NCBI RefSeq assembly: GCF_028401955.1
Contig: NZ_JAQOTJ010000013.1
Coordinates: forward strand, 1 to 64,000
Reading direction: 5' to 3'
DNA length: 64,000 bases
Source: Bacillus sp. BP-3
Lineage (GTDB): Bacteria; Bacillota; Bacilli; Bacillales; Bacillaceae_G
Under the pieces are notes generated by a model. That model ran no database searches and was not told where the DNA came from. It was given only the letters and a program-made list of their open reading frames with translations. Below are positions 26,309-36,063 of the stretch, one piece after another; the stretch's first letter is position 1, and each line of letters begins with the position of its first letter. Made by a program: the position numbers and the translations under genes.

Positions 26309-27505
26309 TTATTCATATCGTAAGCACTCAATTGGATCTAGCTTCGCAGCTTTGTTGGCTGGAAGTAAGCCGAATACAATACCGATTAACATGGATAGTC
26401 CGACCGAGATTAAGCCTAATTTTACTGAGACAACGAGCGGCCATGCTGCAAATATGGATACAATCCAGGCAAAGAAGATACCGAGTACAAATCCGATTAA
26501 GCCGCCTAATGCTGTTAAGATACAGGATTCAATGAGAAATTGTGTTAATACTTTTCCGCGCGTTGCACCGAGTGCTTTACGGACTCCGATTTCACGTGTA
26601 CGCTCTGTGACAGATACAAGCATGATGTTCATAACACCGATACCACCAACTAATAGTGAAATAGCTGCAATACCACCGAATACACTTTTTAAGATACCCG
26701 TGAACTTATCAATTTCTTTTAAGTCGTCTTGTAGATTTTGTACTTTGAATTTCCCTATGTGCTCTGGTTTTTTAGCATCATTTAATAATTTTACAACTGC
26801 ATCTTGTGCAGCTTGTTTATCTTGACCAGGAGCAATTTTTACTGTGATACTATCATAATTATTTTTACCGAATAAAACAGGCCAGTTTTCTGCGGAGATA
26901 ATACCTTCTTTAAAGTCCGCACCACCCATCATTGCTTTGATGGAATATACACCGACCACTTTGTAAGGTGTACCTTTCATATCTACATATAAGTTGGGCT
27001 CCCATGAAGAGAACAATTTATCGAATGCATCTTTATTTAATACAATTGTATGTTCTGGTTTATCTAGATCGGCAGCTGTTAAAAATCGGCCGTGTTCAAG
27101 TTGAAATTTAGAGGCATCATCAAAGTAATCTCCTTTAGCGCCAATTACATCAATATCTAAATCTTTTTTTCCCGCATATACTTTCGCTTTGCTTCTAACA
27201 TCGGGATAAACATCTTGAACACCAGGAATTTTTGAGATATCGTCATACATACTTGCAGAAATTTTCCCGTCCATATCTGAAAAATCATCTGTTCTATAGT
27301 TTACTTGAAACTGATCTTTCTTTTCTTTCCCGATTTGTTCACGGAATTTAGCATTTGTTCCATCACCGATAGAGATAATGGTAATAATCGCACTAACCCC
27401 AATAATAATTCCAAGCATTGTTAAAATGGAACGCATTTTATGAGCGAAGATGGAGGAAAGGGCCATACGTATATTTTCATTTAAGTTCAAACTCAACCTC
27501 TCCAA
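26309..27505 (-). CDS. MacB-type ABC permease (YknZ-like)
   Basis: 398 residues. The N-terminal segment MALSSIFAHKMRSILTMLGI with the first helix, a MacB periplasmic-core domain of about 220 residues, and three C-terminal helices with TREIGVRKALGATRGKVLTQ are diagnostic of MacB-family permeases. It is the last gene of a three-gene operon of adaptor, ATPase and permease, which matches the order in B. subtilis yknXYZ, an exporter linked to resistance against the SdpC toxin. Its start overlaps the ATPase gene by 13 bp. Confidence 0.92.
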   Translation of the reverse strand: MERLSLNLNENIRMALSSIFAHKMRSILTMLGIIIGVSAIITIISIGDGTNAKFREQIGKEKKDQFQVNYRTDDFSDMDGKISASMYDDISKIPGVQDVYPDVRSKAKVYAGKKDLDIDVIGAKGDYFDDASKFQLEHGRFLTAADLDKPEHTIVLNKDAFDKLFSSWEPNLYVDMKGTPYKVVGVYSIKAMMGGADFKEGIISAENWPVLFGKNNYDSITVKIAPGQDKQAAQDAVVKLLNDAKKPEHIGKFKVQNLQDDLKEIDKFTGILKSVFGGIAAISLLVGGIGVMNIMLVSVTERTREIGVRKALGATRGKVLTQFLIESCILTALGGLIGFVLGIFFAWIVSIFAAWPLVVSVKLGLISVGLSMLIGIVFGLLPANKAAKLDPIECLRYE

Positions 27506-28167
27506 TCTTGGACGATCTTTCCGTCACGAATTACAATTTGGCGTGCTGCCGCTTCCCCAATTTCTCGATCATGGGTAATCATAATAATGGTAGAGCCTTG
27601 TTTATTTAATTCGTAAAAGAGATCCATAATTTGTGTACTCGTTTTCGTATCAAGTGCACCAGTCGGTTCATCGGCTAAAATGAATTTTGGATTATTCACA
27701 ATCGCACGAGCGACAGCGACACGTTGTTTTTGTCCACCTGACAATTCATTCGGCAAGTGAGTTGCACGGTCGGCTAGCCCTACTTTTGCTAATGCTGCTA
27801 GTGCACGCTCGCGTCGCTCTTTTTTATCTACACCAGCATAGATTAGTGGTAGTTCGACATTTTGCATTGCATTGAGACGAGGGAGCAGCATAAAGTTTTG
27901 GAATACAAATCCAATTTCTTTATTGCGAATGTGCGCCAGTTCTGTTTCGGACATGTTTGAAATATTTTGTCCGGCTAACGTGTATGTGCCCGCTGTCGGT
28001 CTGTCTAAGCAACCGATGATATTCATTAATGTTGATTTCCCGGAACCAGATGGTCCCATAATGGAAGTAAATTCACCTTGGTTTAGTGTTATATCAATGC
28101 CATGTAGCACTTGAACAACTTCTTCTCCGTTTTGAAAAGACTTCGTGATGCCTTTTAATTCAATCAT
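27493..28167 (-). CDS. ABC ATPase of MacB-type exporter (YknY-like)
   Basis: 224 residues. Walker [14 protein letters not shown]-loop FQNFMLLPRL, signature LSGGQKQRVAVARAI, Walker B FILADEPTGALDT and H-loop MITHD are intact. It overlaps the adaptor gene by 4 bp (ATGA) and the permease by 13 bp, so all three are co-translated. It drives the MacB-like permease. Confidence 0.94.
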   Translation of the reverse strand: MIELKGITKSFQNGEEVVQVLHGIDITLNQGEFTSIMGPSGSGKSTLMNIIGCLDRPTAGTYTLAGQNISNMSETELAHIRNKEIGFVFQNFMLLPRLNAMQNVELPLIYAGVDKKERRERALAALAKVGLADRATHLPNELSGGQKQRVAVARAIVNNPKFILADEPTGALDTKTSTQIMDLFYELNKQGSTIIMITHDREIGEAAARQIVIRDGKIVQDWRG

Positions 28168-29264
28168 TTCATGTTAACCTCCATACCATCTTGTAAATCT
28201 TTTTCTGGTTTTGAGATTACTTGCTGACCTGTTTTTAATCCAGAAATTTTTGCTTCGCTATCTGTTTCAAATTCAATGGTAATGGCTTGTTCTTTTGCTT
28301 TTCCATCTTTTACAACGAATACGACGTTTTTATCACCTTTTTTCACGATACTGCTTTTGGGAACAACGATACCGTTTGCTTCACCAGATTTTGCTGTTAC
28401 ATAAACATGGAAGCCTGGTTGTAGGTCATCATTATTATCTAATGTAATAACGAAAGGATAGTTAGAAACTGTTTTGTTTTCATCCATATTTTTTACTGGT
28501 GTTGTTCCAATTTCTGTTACTTTTCCTGTCCATGTTTTTCCTGGTACTGTTTTAGATGTAACAGAAACCTCTTGGCCAACTTTCATTTGAGAGAGTTCAT
28601 ATTCAGATAACTGCCCTTTTACTTTTAATGGCCCAGCAGTGCGGATTGTCATACCATTCATAGTTGCTTTTTCTTCTGCACCTTTGCTAATGTCTTCGAT
28701 TGTGCCATCTACAGGACTTGTTACTGATAGTGCATTTTCTTTTTCTTGATTGTTTTGTATCATTTGCTTCGCTTTTTCGACTTCAAACTTTTTCGTTTCA
28801 AGCTGCGCTTCTTGTGCTTGCACTTCTTGTTCAGCAGCTTTTAACATGTCACCTGCAGCACCAGATTGTTTTGCTGTTTGTAGTCTTTGTTTTGCTGCGT
28901 CCAGTTGTTTCTGAAGGAGTGAAACTTCTTTCTCGGCTAATTTCTTTTGCATTTCTGCTTCACTTTTTTCTAGTTTAATAGATGAGTTGCTATATTTAAA
29001 AAGCAACTGTCCTTTTTTTACTTGATCGCCTTTTTTAACGGCAAGCTCATAGTTACCTTTCGTTGGATCAAATGCAATTGTTTCGATACCGTTTGGAATA
29101 ACTTCACCGCCAAATTTTTGTGCATTTTCAATCTTTTTTTCTGTTACTTTATAACCGTTGTATGCCATAGCCGGTGTAGATCCGCCAGCTAACGCAAAGT
29201 AAGAACCAGCACAAATTCCGATTGTTGCTAAACCGACAATTAATAATTTCGTTTTCTTTTTCAT
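28164..29264 (-). CDS. Membrane fusion/adaptor protein (YknX-like)
   Basis: 366 residues from the ATG at 29264, which has AAGGTG 9 bases upstream; the frame could extend 8 codons further without a ribosome site. One N-terminal anchor helix (KLLIVGLATIGICAGSYFAL) is followed by a barrel-sandwich half (VKKGDQVKKGQLLFKY), a coiled-coil hairpin of about 100 residues rich in Gln, Glu and Lys, the second sandwich half (VTSPVDGTIEDISKGAE) and beta-barrel domains. This is the HlyD/MacA-like adaptor of the operon. Confidence 0.92.
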   Translation of the reverse strand: MKKKTKLLIVGLATIGICAGSYFALAGGSTPAMAYNGYKVTEKKIENAQKFGGEVIPNGIETIAFDPTKGNYELAVKKGDQVKKGQLLFKYSNSSIKLEKSEAEMQKKLAEKEVSLLQKQLDAAKQRLQTAKQSGAAGDMLKAAEQEVQAQEAQLETKKFEVEKAKQMIQNNQEKENALSVTSPVDGTIEDISKGAEEKATMNGMTIRTAGPLKVKGQLSEYELSQMKVGQEVSVTSKTVPGKTWTGKVTEIGTTPVKNMDENKTVSNYPFVITLDNNDDLQPGFHVYVTAKSGEANGIVVPKSSIVKKGDKNVVFVVKDGKAKEQAITIEFETDSEAKISGLKTGQQVISKPEKDLQDGMEVNMK

Positions 29265-29460
29265 TCTATTTTCACCTTTTCGTCTCATTTTTGTCTCTGT
29301 AATCTCAGTATAATGTGGTAGGGGAGTCTGACAAATCGTTTTATCTTACAATAATATTACATTTTTGTAATATTGCAAGTTCATTATATATTGGATTTAT
29401 AAAAAACCTTATAACTACTCAGTCACTCTATGAAAAACCGACAGAAAAGCATTGTTTGAA

Positions 29461-29530
29461 ATGGCCTGAAGAAGCTGGCAATACACAAGGAGCGGTCAGG
29501 ACCTTTTCGGTCACAGGCAATGTTAAAATA
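29461..29530 (+). repeat. Interspersed repeat family A, degenerate copy
   Basis: GGCAATACACAAGGAGCGGT followed by CAGGACCTTTTCGGTCAC resembles the family core (GGCCGTG...GAAGCGGTCAGGGCCTTTTTCTGCCAC) with several changes. It lies upstream of permease pair 2; a homologous repeat lies upstream of pair 3. The remainder of the 390-bp gap holds only promoter-like sequence. Confidence 0.5.
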
Positions 29531-29654
29531 GAGGGCGGTGTATTTTCATAGAAACGACATGTATGTTGGAAAATGAATGAAAATTAACAGAAAATATATA
29601 CAATTTAGAAAATATTTTATAAAATGGGATAAAAAGGATTGGAGTCAGGAGAAT

Positions 29655-30557
29655 ATGGCGAAGAGGGTGTTTATACATAGTTCAGAAGTCATTGTGCAAC
29701 TTTTCTTATCGATTGTCGGAATTATTTGTGTAGGAGCATTACCTGGTTTGTTTCAAGGTTTAAAAATAGATTTTCATAAATATGTAGAAACGATTAAGAT
29801 GGTATGCAATAATTTGTTGCATTTATCATCGATGACGTATATACCAATTAGTAATAGCGAACGTCCCATCCCCAAGCCGCTATTTCCACAACTATTTATC
29901 CACTATAAAGAGACAATGGTTATTTTTTTAGTAGCCTTTTTTATTTCACTTTTGATTGCTTTTTTCATTGTGTATATCGTTTTACGGAGTAACGCTAATG
30001 TTCAAAAGAAAATTAAATCATTTTTACTTTTTCTCGAATCTATTCCAGATATTCTTCTTATTATTGGTTCGCAGCTTTTCGTCATTTGGATTTTTAAACA
30101 AACAGGTATTTTAACTGTAAGTATTGCCGGGATAGGAGAGCAATCCGTTCGAGGATTACCCATTATCTGTTTAAGTGTACCGACAACGATTATGTTTATA
30201 AAACTAGTATTATTGCGTTTTGAAACCGAGCTTGAAAAAGATTATGTCCTATTCGCAAAGGCAAAGGGGCTGGACAAGCTTTATATTTTAAATCATCACG
30301 TTTTACGTAATGTATTATTAAGTACGCTCTTTTTTGCGAAAACAAACATTTGGTTTATGCTATCCAATTTGTACATTATTGAATGGTTGTTTAATACATA
30401 CGGCATGTTTGTATTTGTAAGAGTAGCAGCTGAAAGGGATTTTGTGACAGGTATTCCGCTGTTTACAGTTAGTTTGTTGCTGCTGTATGTACCTGTTTTT
30501 ATTATTTTTAAGCTGTTTCATTATTTCGTTCCAAATGCAATGAAAGAGAGGGGTTAG
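29655..30557 (+). CDS. ABC peptide-type permease, DppB-like (pair 2)
   Basis: 300 residues from the ATG at 29655, chosen by alignment with the pair-3 copy (both begin M-[AT]-KRVFIHSSEVIVQLF) and by TCAGGAG just upstream. Six membrane helices and the EAA loop DYVLFAKAKGLDKLYILNHH are present. The protein is nearly identical to the product at 31810 and more distantly related to that at 12907. Its partner starts 2 bases after the stop. There is no ATPase or binding-protein gene nearby. Confidence 0.87.
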   Translation: MAKRVFIHSSEVIVQLFLSIVGIICVGALPGLFQGLKIDFHKYVETIKMVCNNLLHLSSMTYIPISNSERPIPKPLFPQLFIHYKETMVIFLVAFFISLLIAFFIVYIVLRSNANVQKKIKSFLLFLESIPDILLIIGSQLFVIWIFKQTGILTVSIAGIGEQSVRGLPIICLSVPTTIMFIKLVLLRFETELEKDYVLFAKAKGLDKLYILNHHVLRNVLLSTLFFAKTNIWFMLSNLYIIEWLFNTYGMFVFVRVAAERDFVTGIPLFTVSLLLLYVPVFIIFKLFHYFVPNAMKERG

Positions 30558-30558
30558 G

Positions 30559-31557
30559 ATGTGGCAATATTTAAAACGTGATAAGCGCTTTTGGATTAGT
30601 AGTGGATTCATTACTATATTTCTTTTGTTGAGTGTTGGAAATACAATTTTTAACGATGGACATATTCGGAAGGTATCCATTCAGTTTAATAAAGATGGAA
30701 TACCAGAAGTACCTCCATTTTCACCTTCGTTTCAGTTTTTACTTGGAACAGATAGAACGGGATTTGATTTACTAAACTTAGTAATTGAAGGAGCAAAATG
30801 GACAATTGGAATTTCCATACTCATCGCATTATTGCGCATTATATTTGGAGTTTGCTTCGGTGTTTTACTCGGTATGTACGTAAAGAGAGGGTTTACAAAA
30901 CTAGAGGCTTTTTTTGATAGCTTTACAATTATTCCGATGGTTATGATTGCAGCTTTTTTATTACGACATGCAATTACAATTGGGAACGGCGAAGCAACGT
31001 CAACTTTTTTTGAACGAGCTTCGTTTGAAGTTATTTTATTAACGGCGCTCGCAGTTCCGACCCTTTCTTTGTACGCTGCCAACGAAATTCGTAAAGTATT
31101 AACAGAAGAATTTATAGATGCTGCAAAAATTTTAGGAGGAAGTAAATGGCATCTTCTTATAAAACATGTGTTTCCGCATTTGTACTCAACCTTTGTCATT
31201 GTATTTATGCAGCAGTTTGTCCAGACGCTTATTATTTTATTGCACCTCGGTTTATTAGGTATATTCTTTGGGGGAACGGTATTGTTTTTTGGGGGAGAGA
31301 TCGATTCTTTTACTCATGAATGGTCAGGATTAATTGGGATATACTTTCGTTCTTTATCAGTGCACCCATGGATTCCGCTTGTACCGATTACTTGTTTTGG
31401 ATTAACAATTTTTTCAGGGAATATGATTGTGAAATGTATTCAGGATGCGGTGGAGAAAGCAAGGTCAAGGAAGAGAGCGGGGCAGGAAGAGGTAGAATCG
31501 ACACAGTCTATAACGGAAGTGAAGGAAGAGTTGTTTGTATTTAAGCATACGATGTGA
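30559..31557 (+). CDS. ABC peptide-type permease, DppC-like (pair 2)
   Basis: 332 residues. The N-terminal helix, PPFSPSFQFLLGTDRTGFDL (LGTDxxGxD motif), and EAA loop FIDAAKILGGSKWHLLIKHV identify a DppC-type subunit. Compared with the pair-3 copy, it differs at scattered residues only and ends with the same EELFVFKHTM. It is coupled to the DppB-like gene. The C-terminal 40 residues form a charged cytosolic tail. Confidence 0.87.
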   Translation: MWQYLKRDKRFWISSGFITIFLLLSVGNTIFNDGHIRKVSIQFNKDGIPEVPPFSPSFQFLLGTDRTGFDLLNLVIEGAKWTIGISILIALLRIIFGVCFGVLLGMYVKRGFTKLEAFFDSFTIIPMVMIAAFLLRHAITIGNGEATSTFFERASFEVILLTALAVPTLSLYAANEIRKVLTEEFIDAAKILGGSKWHLLIKHVFPHLYSTFVIVFMQQFVQTLIILLHLGLLGIFFGGTVLFFGGEIDSFTHEWSGLIGIYFRSLSVHPWIPLVPITCFGLTIFSGNMIVKCIQDAVEKARSRKRAGQEEVESTQSITEVKEELFVFKHTM

Positions 31558-31570
31558 GGACTTAAAATCT

Positions 31571-31650
31571 TTAAAACCCTCTTTTTAGGTGGGCGGGAGG
31601 TACTGGCCATGTGTGGTAGTGGTGGTCAGTTTCTCTCTCTTTCGAGGGGG
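31571..31650 (+). repeat. Interspersed repeat family A, copy between permease pairs
   Basis: AAAACCCTCTTTTTAGGTGG, then GGCGGGAGGTACTGGCCATG and a degraded GTGGTCAG core. It occupies the spacer between the two tandem permease pairs and is echoed after pair 3 at 33717. Confidence 0.65.
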
Positions 31651-31809
31651 TCATGTTGTCTTTTTATAGCAGTGACGTATATGTTGAAAAATGAAATTTT
31701 GATGGAGAGTTCCACATAGAGAAACGAAATAAGATTAATTTACAGAAAATATATGCAATTGGAAAATAGTGTGTAAAATGGAATAAAAAGAATCGGGGGT
31801 TAGGCAAAT

Positions 31810-32712
31810 ATGACAAAGAGGGTGTTTATACATAGTTCGGAAGTCATTGTGCAACTTTTCTTATCAATCGTTGGAATTATTTGTGTAGGAGCGTTACCAG
31901 GTTTGTTTCAGGGGTTAAAGTTAGACCTTTATAAATATGTAGAAACGATTAAGATGGTATGCAATAGTCTACTACATCTATCATCGATGACGTATATGCC
32001 AGTTAGTAATAGTACAAGACCAACACCAAAACCACTATTTCCACAACTATTTATCCACTATAAAGAAACGATGATTATTTTTTTAGCAGCTTTTTTTATT
32101 TCACTTTTGATTGCCTTTTTAATTGTCTATATCGTTTTACGGAGTAATGCTAGAGTTCAGAAGAAAATTAAATCATTTTTACTTTTTCTTGAATCCATTC
32201 CAGATATTCTTCTTATTATTGGTTCGCAGCTTTTCGTCATTTGGATTTTTAAACAGACAGGTATTTTAGCTGTAAGTATTTCAGGGATAGGGGAGCAATC
32301 CGTTCGAGGATTACCAATTATTTGTTTAAGTGTACCGACAACGATTATGTTTGTGAAACTAGTATTATTACGTTTTGAAACAGAACTTGAAAAAGATTAT
32401 GTTCTATTTGCAAAGGCAAAGGGGCTGGATAAACTTTATATTTTAAATCACCATGTTTTACGTAATGTGCTATTAAGTACGCTTTTTTTTACAAAAACGA
32501 ACATTTGGTTTATGTTATCTAATTTGTACATTATTGAATGGATGTTTAATACATATGGCATGTTTGTATTTGTAAGAGTAGCTGCCGAGGAGCATTTCGC
32601 AACAGGTATTCCTCTTTTTACAGTTAGTTTGCTGCTGCTTTATATACCTATTTTTATTATTTTTAAGCTGTTTCATTATTTCGTTCCAAATGCGATGAAA
32701 GAGAGGTTATAA
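31810..32712 (+). CDS. ABC peptide-type permease, DppB-like (pair 3)
   Basis: 300 residues, the tandem duplicate of the gene at 29655. The EAA loop DYVLFAKAKGLDKLYILNHH is identical. Differences are conservative (for example LDLYKYVETIK for IDFHKYVETIK), so both copies look functional. The ribosome site is GGGGGTTAGG. Six membrane helices. It overlaps nothing; the partner begins 2 bases after the stop. Confidence 0.87.
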   Translation: MTKRVFIHSSEVIVQLFLSIVGIICVGALPGLFQGLKLDLYKYVETIKMVCNSLLHLSSMTYMPVSNSTRPTPKPLFPQLFIHYKETMIIFLAAFFISLLIAFLIVYIVLRSNARVQKKIKSFLLFLESIPDILLIIGSQLFVIWIFKQTGILAVSISGIGEQSVRGLPIICLSVPTTIMFVKLVLLRFETELEKDYVLFAKAKGLDKLYILNHHVLRNVLLSTLFFTKTNIWFMLSNLYIIEWMFNTYGMFVFVRVAAEEHFATGIPLFTVSLLLLYIPIFIIFKLFHYFVPNAMKERL

Positions 32713-32713
32713 A

Positions 32714-33712
32714 ATGTGGAAACAGTTGAAACGTGATAAGCGCTTTTGGATTAGTAGTGCATTCATTACTATCATTCTTTTGTTAAGCATTGGAAATACA
32801 ATTTTTAACGATGGGCATATTCGGAGGGTGTCCATTCAGTATAATGGGGATGGAATACTACAAGTACCTCCATTTCCACCTTCGCTTCAGTTTTTACTTG
32901 GAACAGATCAAAAGGGATTTGATTTATTAAACTTAGTAATTGAAGGAGCGAAATGGACAATTGGAATCTCCATACTCATCGCATTGTTGCGGATTGTATT
33001 TGGAGTTTGCTTCGGTGTTTTTCTCGGTATGTATGTAAAGAGAGGGTTTCCAAAATTAGAAGCTTTTTTTGATAGCTTTACAATTATTCCGATGGTTATG
33101 ATTGCAGCTTTTTCATTACGACATGCAATTACATTTGAGAACGGGGAAGAAATGTCATCTTTTTTTGAACGAGCTTCGTTTGAAATTATTTTATTAACAG
33201 CGCTTGCAGTTCCGACCCTTTTTTTGTACGTCGCCAATGAAATTCGTAAGGTATTAACAGAAGAATTTATTGATGCTGCTAAAATTTTAGGAGGAAGTAA
33301 ACGACACCTTTTGATAAAACATGTGTTTCCGCATTTGTACCCAACTTTCGTCATCGTATTTATGCAGCAGTTTGTCCAGACACTTATTATTTTATTGCAT
33401 CTTGGTTTATTAGATTTATTCTTTGGGGGAACAGTAAAGTTTTATGGAGGAGAGACCGGTTCTTTTACTCATGAATGGTCAGGATTAATTGGGGTATATT
33501 TTCGTTCTTTATCAGTGCATCCATGGATTCCTCTTGTACCGATTATCTGTTTTGGTTTAACAATTTTTTCAGGGAATATGATTGTGAAATGTATTCAGGA
33601 TGCGGTGGAGAAAGCAAGGTTAGGGGAGAAATCAGAGCAGGAAGAGATAGAAACGACACAATCTATAACACAAGCGAAGGAAGAGTTATTTGTATTTAAG
33701 CATACGATGTAA
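32714..33712 (+). CDS. ABC peptide-type permease, DppC-like (pair 3)
   Basis: 332 residues, the tandem duplicate of the gene at 30559, with the LGTDQKGFDL motif and EAA loop FIDAAKILGGSKRHLLIKHV. Some substitutions are notable, such as GLLDLFFGGTVKFYGGETGS for GLLGIFFGGTVLFFGGEIDS in an extracytoplasmic loop, which might alter specificity. The upstream copy's arrangement is retained, including the repeat-A element after the stop. Confidence 0.87.
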   Translation: MWKQLKRDKRFWISSAFITIILLLSIGNTIFNDGHIRRVSIQYNGDGILQVPPFPPSLQFLLGTDQKGFDLLNLVIEGAKWTIGISILIALLRIVFGVCFGVFLGMYVKRGFPKLEAFFDSFTIIPMVMIAAFSLRHAITFENGEEMSSFFERASFEIILLTALAVPTLFLYVANEIRKVLTEEFIDAAKILGGSKRHLLIKHVFPHLYPTFVIVFMQQFVQTLIILLHLGLLDLFFGGTVKFYGGETGSFTHEWSGLIGVYFRSLSVHPWIPLVPIICFGLTIFSGNMIVKCIQDAVEKARLGEKSEQEEIETTQSITQAKEELFVFKHTM

Positions 33713-33716
33713 GAAC

Positions 33717-33805
33717 TTAAAACCCTTTTTTAGTTGGGCTTGAGGGACTGGCCATGCGTAGAAGCGGTCAGGGCCTATTTCTGCCACGTGCGATGTTTCA
33801 AAACA
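33717..33805 (+). repeat. Interspersed repeat family A, copy after pair 3
   Basis: TTGAGGGACTGGCCATGCGT, then AGAAGCGGTCAGGGCCTATT and CTGCCACGTGCGATGTTTCA. It is one of the best-preserved copies, sharing the CCACGTGCGA end with the copy at 53860. From 33806 to 34030 I see no further feature. Confidence 0.75.
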
Positions 33806-34031
33806 AAGGTAGAAAGCGAGTGATAGCATGTTTTGTTTTTCGTAGCATTTCAAAGAACTCCCTCTTTTTGGTAACAGCCCCTAATAAGTGCTTTTTCTAA
33901 TAACATGGTAATAGAGGGGGGAAAGAATATATTAGAAAGTTTTCTTGGACTTGAATTCAATCGTATACGCGGTTAAAATAAAAAACGAATTAATTACCAT
34001 AAATTTCATTTTTGTAATGGTTGGGGATAAG

Positions 34032-34211
34032 ATGTTAGTATTCTTGAGTGCAATTTTAGTAGGTGTTATGGTTAGTTTAAGAGTGTATGCTTTAAGCATG
34101 ATAGAACGCCAAGCAGAAGAAGAATTATATGTTTTTTGTTCAAAATGCAATAAGAAAATTAGAAGGGGAAACTCAGCTCCATATTGTTCAAAATGTAATA
34201 TATTTTTCTAA
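34032..34211 (+). CDS. Small membrane zinc-ribbon protein
   Basis: 59 residues from the ATG at 34032, with GGGGAT 5 bases upstream; ATG 34017 and a TTG at 33945 are alternatives. One N-terminal helix (MLVFLSAILVGVMVSLRVYA) is followed by a tiny zinc ribbon with two CxxC knuckles (FCSKCNKK and YCSKCN). It is an orphan gene of unknown function. The ordered knuckles make it more likely real than a chance frame. Confidence 0.55.
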   Translation: MLVFLSAILVGVMVSLRVYALSMIERQAEEELYVFCSKCNKKIRRGNSAPYCSKCNIFF

Positions 34212-34370
34212 TTCAGTAAAAATATATTATCCACTACTTCAAATGGAAACTTTATTAATTTAAAGTATGAAAATGTTTGCGATAACAATTCTTATTTGCA
34301 GAGTTAATTATATGCTTCATGCCTTCTCCTAGAAGGCGTAAATAGAACATATAAAGATATAAAAACAGAG

Positions 34371-34403
34371 AAAATGGGGAGCGCAAAACGCTCCCCATTT
34401 TTT
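34371..34403 (-). terminator. brnQ terminator
   Basis: AAAATGGGGAGCG and CGCTCCCCATTTT pair around CAAAA; T-runs on both strands. It follows the brnQ stop codon. Confidence 0.88.
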
Positions 34404-34428
34404 CAATAGCCATGAATTCCTAGTCTTT

Positions 34429-35748
34429 TCACTTTGCAGAAACTTCACCTTCTGTTTGTGTTTGCGGAATGAAGTAGCCGACAATACCGCCGATAATTGC
34501 TGGAACAATCCAGCCAACTCCTAAGCTGTAAAATGGAATTGCACTTGCAAGAGATGAAATGGCAGATGGCATCATGCCGATGTTATCAAGTGCATGAATG
34601 CAGCTTATAATAAAGGCCGCAATCATGGCACCGACATATACACTTGGTTTTCTTTTCGTATATTTATCAATAAACGATACGAAAATTAAGATAATTGTAA
34701 TTGGATAAAGGATAATTAATACTGGTAATGTCAGTTTAATTAATAAGCTTAACCCTAAGTTAGAAACAACAAAGCTAAATATGCACACCCACAGTACAAG
34801 CTTTTTGTATGATACATTTGTTAATACATTCGAAAAGTAGTTTGCAAATGCACTCACAACGCCAATTGCTGTCGTTAAGCAAGCGAAAATAATGGCTAGA
34901 CTTAATAAGATGTTACCGCTTGTCCCAAATAAATTGTACATAACCGTTGCTAAGAGCTGGCCACCGTTTTCAAATTGTCCAAGGTGCCCGTTTGATGCGC
35001 CGATATAACCTAACGCAAAATAAATGACTGTTAAAAATAACGCCGCAATACTTCCGCATATAATCGTATATTTCGTAATTGCTTTTTTATCATGTACACC
35101 ATTTTGACGAATGGCACTTACAACAATGTTAGATAATACAAGTGCTCCAATTGCATCTAATGTTAAAAATCCTTCTAAAAACCCTTTGAAAAATGGAATG
35201 TCTTTGTAGTCACCAACAGGAGTAGCGAACGAACTCGTTGGGGAAAGAATCGCTTTTGTTGCCATTACGGCAATAATAACAAGTAAGATAGGTGTTAAAA
35301 TTTTTCCGATGTGATCCACTAATTTGGAAGGGTTTAATGATAGAAAGTAGGTAATCGTAAAGAAAATTCCTGTAAAGAGCAACATAGAATACCAGTGATC
35401 TTGGAACAGCGGTACGATTCCGATTTCGTATGAAACAGATCCTGTACGCGGGATAACGAAAAGCGGTCCAATAGAAAGGTAAATAATGATGGCTAAAATT
35501 GCTGCGAATTTTGGATGAACACGGCTTGCAAGTGTTTTGAAGTTGCCGCCTGCTAATGCAACTGCAACAATTGCTAATAATGATAAACCGACATCTGTAA
35601 TTACAAATCCTGCGATAGACACCCACATATTCTCTCCAGATGAAAGACCAAGTAGGGGCGGGAAAATCATATTACCAGCACCAAAGAAAATCGCAAATAG
35701 CAATAAGCTAATTGAGAGAACTTGGGATGGTTTTAAGGTTGTACGCAT
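34429..35748 (-). CDS. brnQ: Branched-chain amino acid transporter, BrnQ/LIVCS family
   Basis: 439 residues with about 12 membrane helices. The start AIFFGAGNMIFPPLLGLSSG is the highly conserved first helix of LIVCS-family Na+ (or H+)-coupled Leu/Ile/Val importers, and VGDYKDIPFFKGFLEGFLTL is also typical. AGGAGG is 11 bases before the ATG. The A/T-rich upstream region contains AAAATTCAAATAATTT-like stretches that could be CodY boxes, but this is weak evidence. It is monocistronic. Confidence 0.92.
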   Translation of the reverse strand: MRTTLKPSQVLSISLLLFAIFFGAGNMIFPPLLGLSSGENMWVSIAGFVITDVGLSLLAIVAVALAGGNFKTLASRVHPKFAAILAIIIYLSIGPLFVIPRTGSVSYEIGIVPLFQDHWYSMLLFTGIFFTITYFLSLNPSKLVDHIGKILTPILLVIIAVMATKAILSPTSSFATPVGDYKDIPFFKGFLEGFLTLDAIGALVLSNIVVSAIRQNGVHDKKAITKYTIICGSIAALFLTVIYFALGYIGASNGHLGQFENGGQLLATVMYNLFGTSGNILLSLAIIFACLTTAIGVVSAFANYFSNVLTNVSYKKLVLWVCIFSFVVSNLGLSLLIKLTLPVLIILYPITIILIFVSFIDKYTKRKPSVYVGAMIAAFIISCIHALDNIGMMPSAISSLASAIPFYSLGVGWIVPAIIGGIVGYFIPQTQTEGEVSAK

Positions 35749-36063
35749 TCTATAAAAATCCTCCTAGATTCTTTTTGTCGAAAATTCAAATAATTTGTCG
35801 AATTGATGTTTTTATTTTAAAGGTCTGACGACTAGAAAGCAACAGTTAATTTTTAAAAAATTACTAATTGATTTACTAAGTTGAATAATCATTCTAAGAA
35901 AGGGGATTGTAGAAACGGATGGAAAAGAAAGAGTGAAGGCCAAAAATGTGGAAGTTCTTCTAATTTTCGTGAATGAGTTATCAGAGGATATTCGGTTATT
36001 ATACTGATAAATAATTTCATATCGTGATAAGGTAAATACTGTTATAAAAAAGAGGTGTTTAAA

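Noticed and set aside
35749-36060. CodY-box-like A/T-rich sequences before brnQ
   Set aside because: The matches are weak in a very A/T-rich region and cannot be separated from chance by eye.
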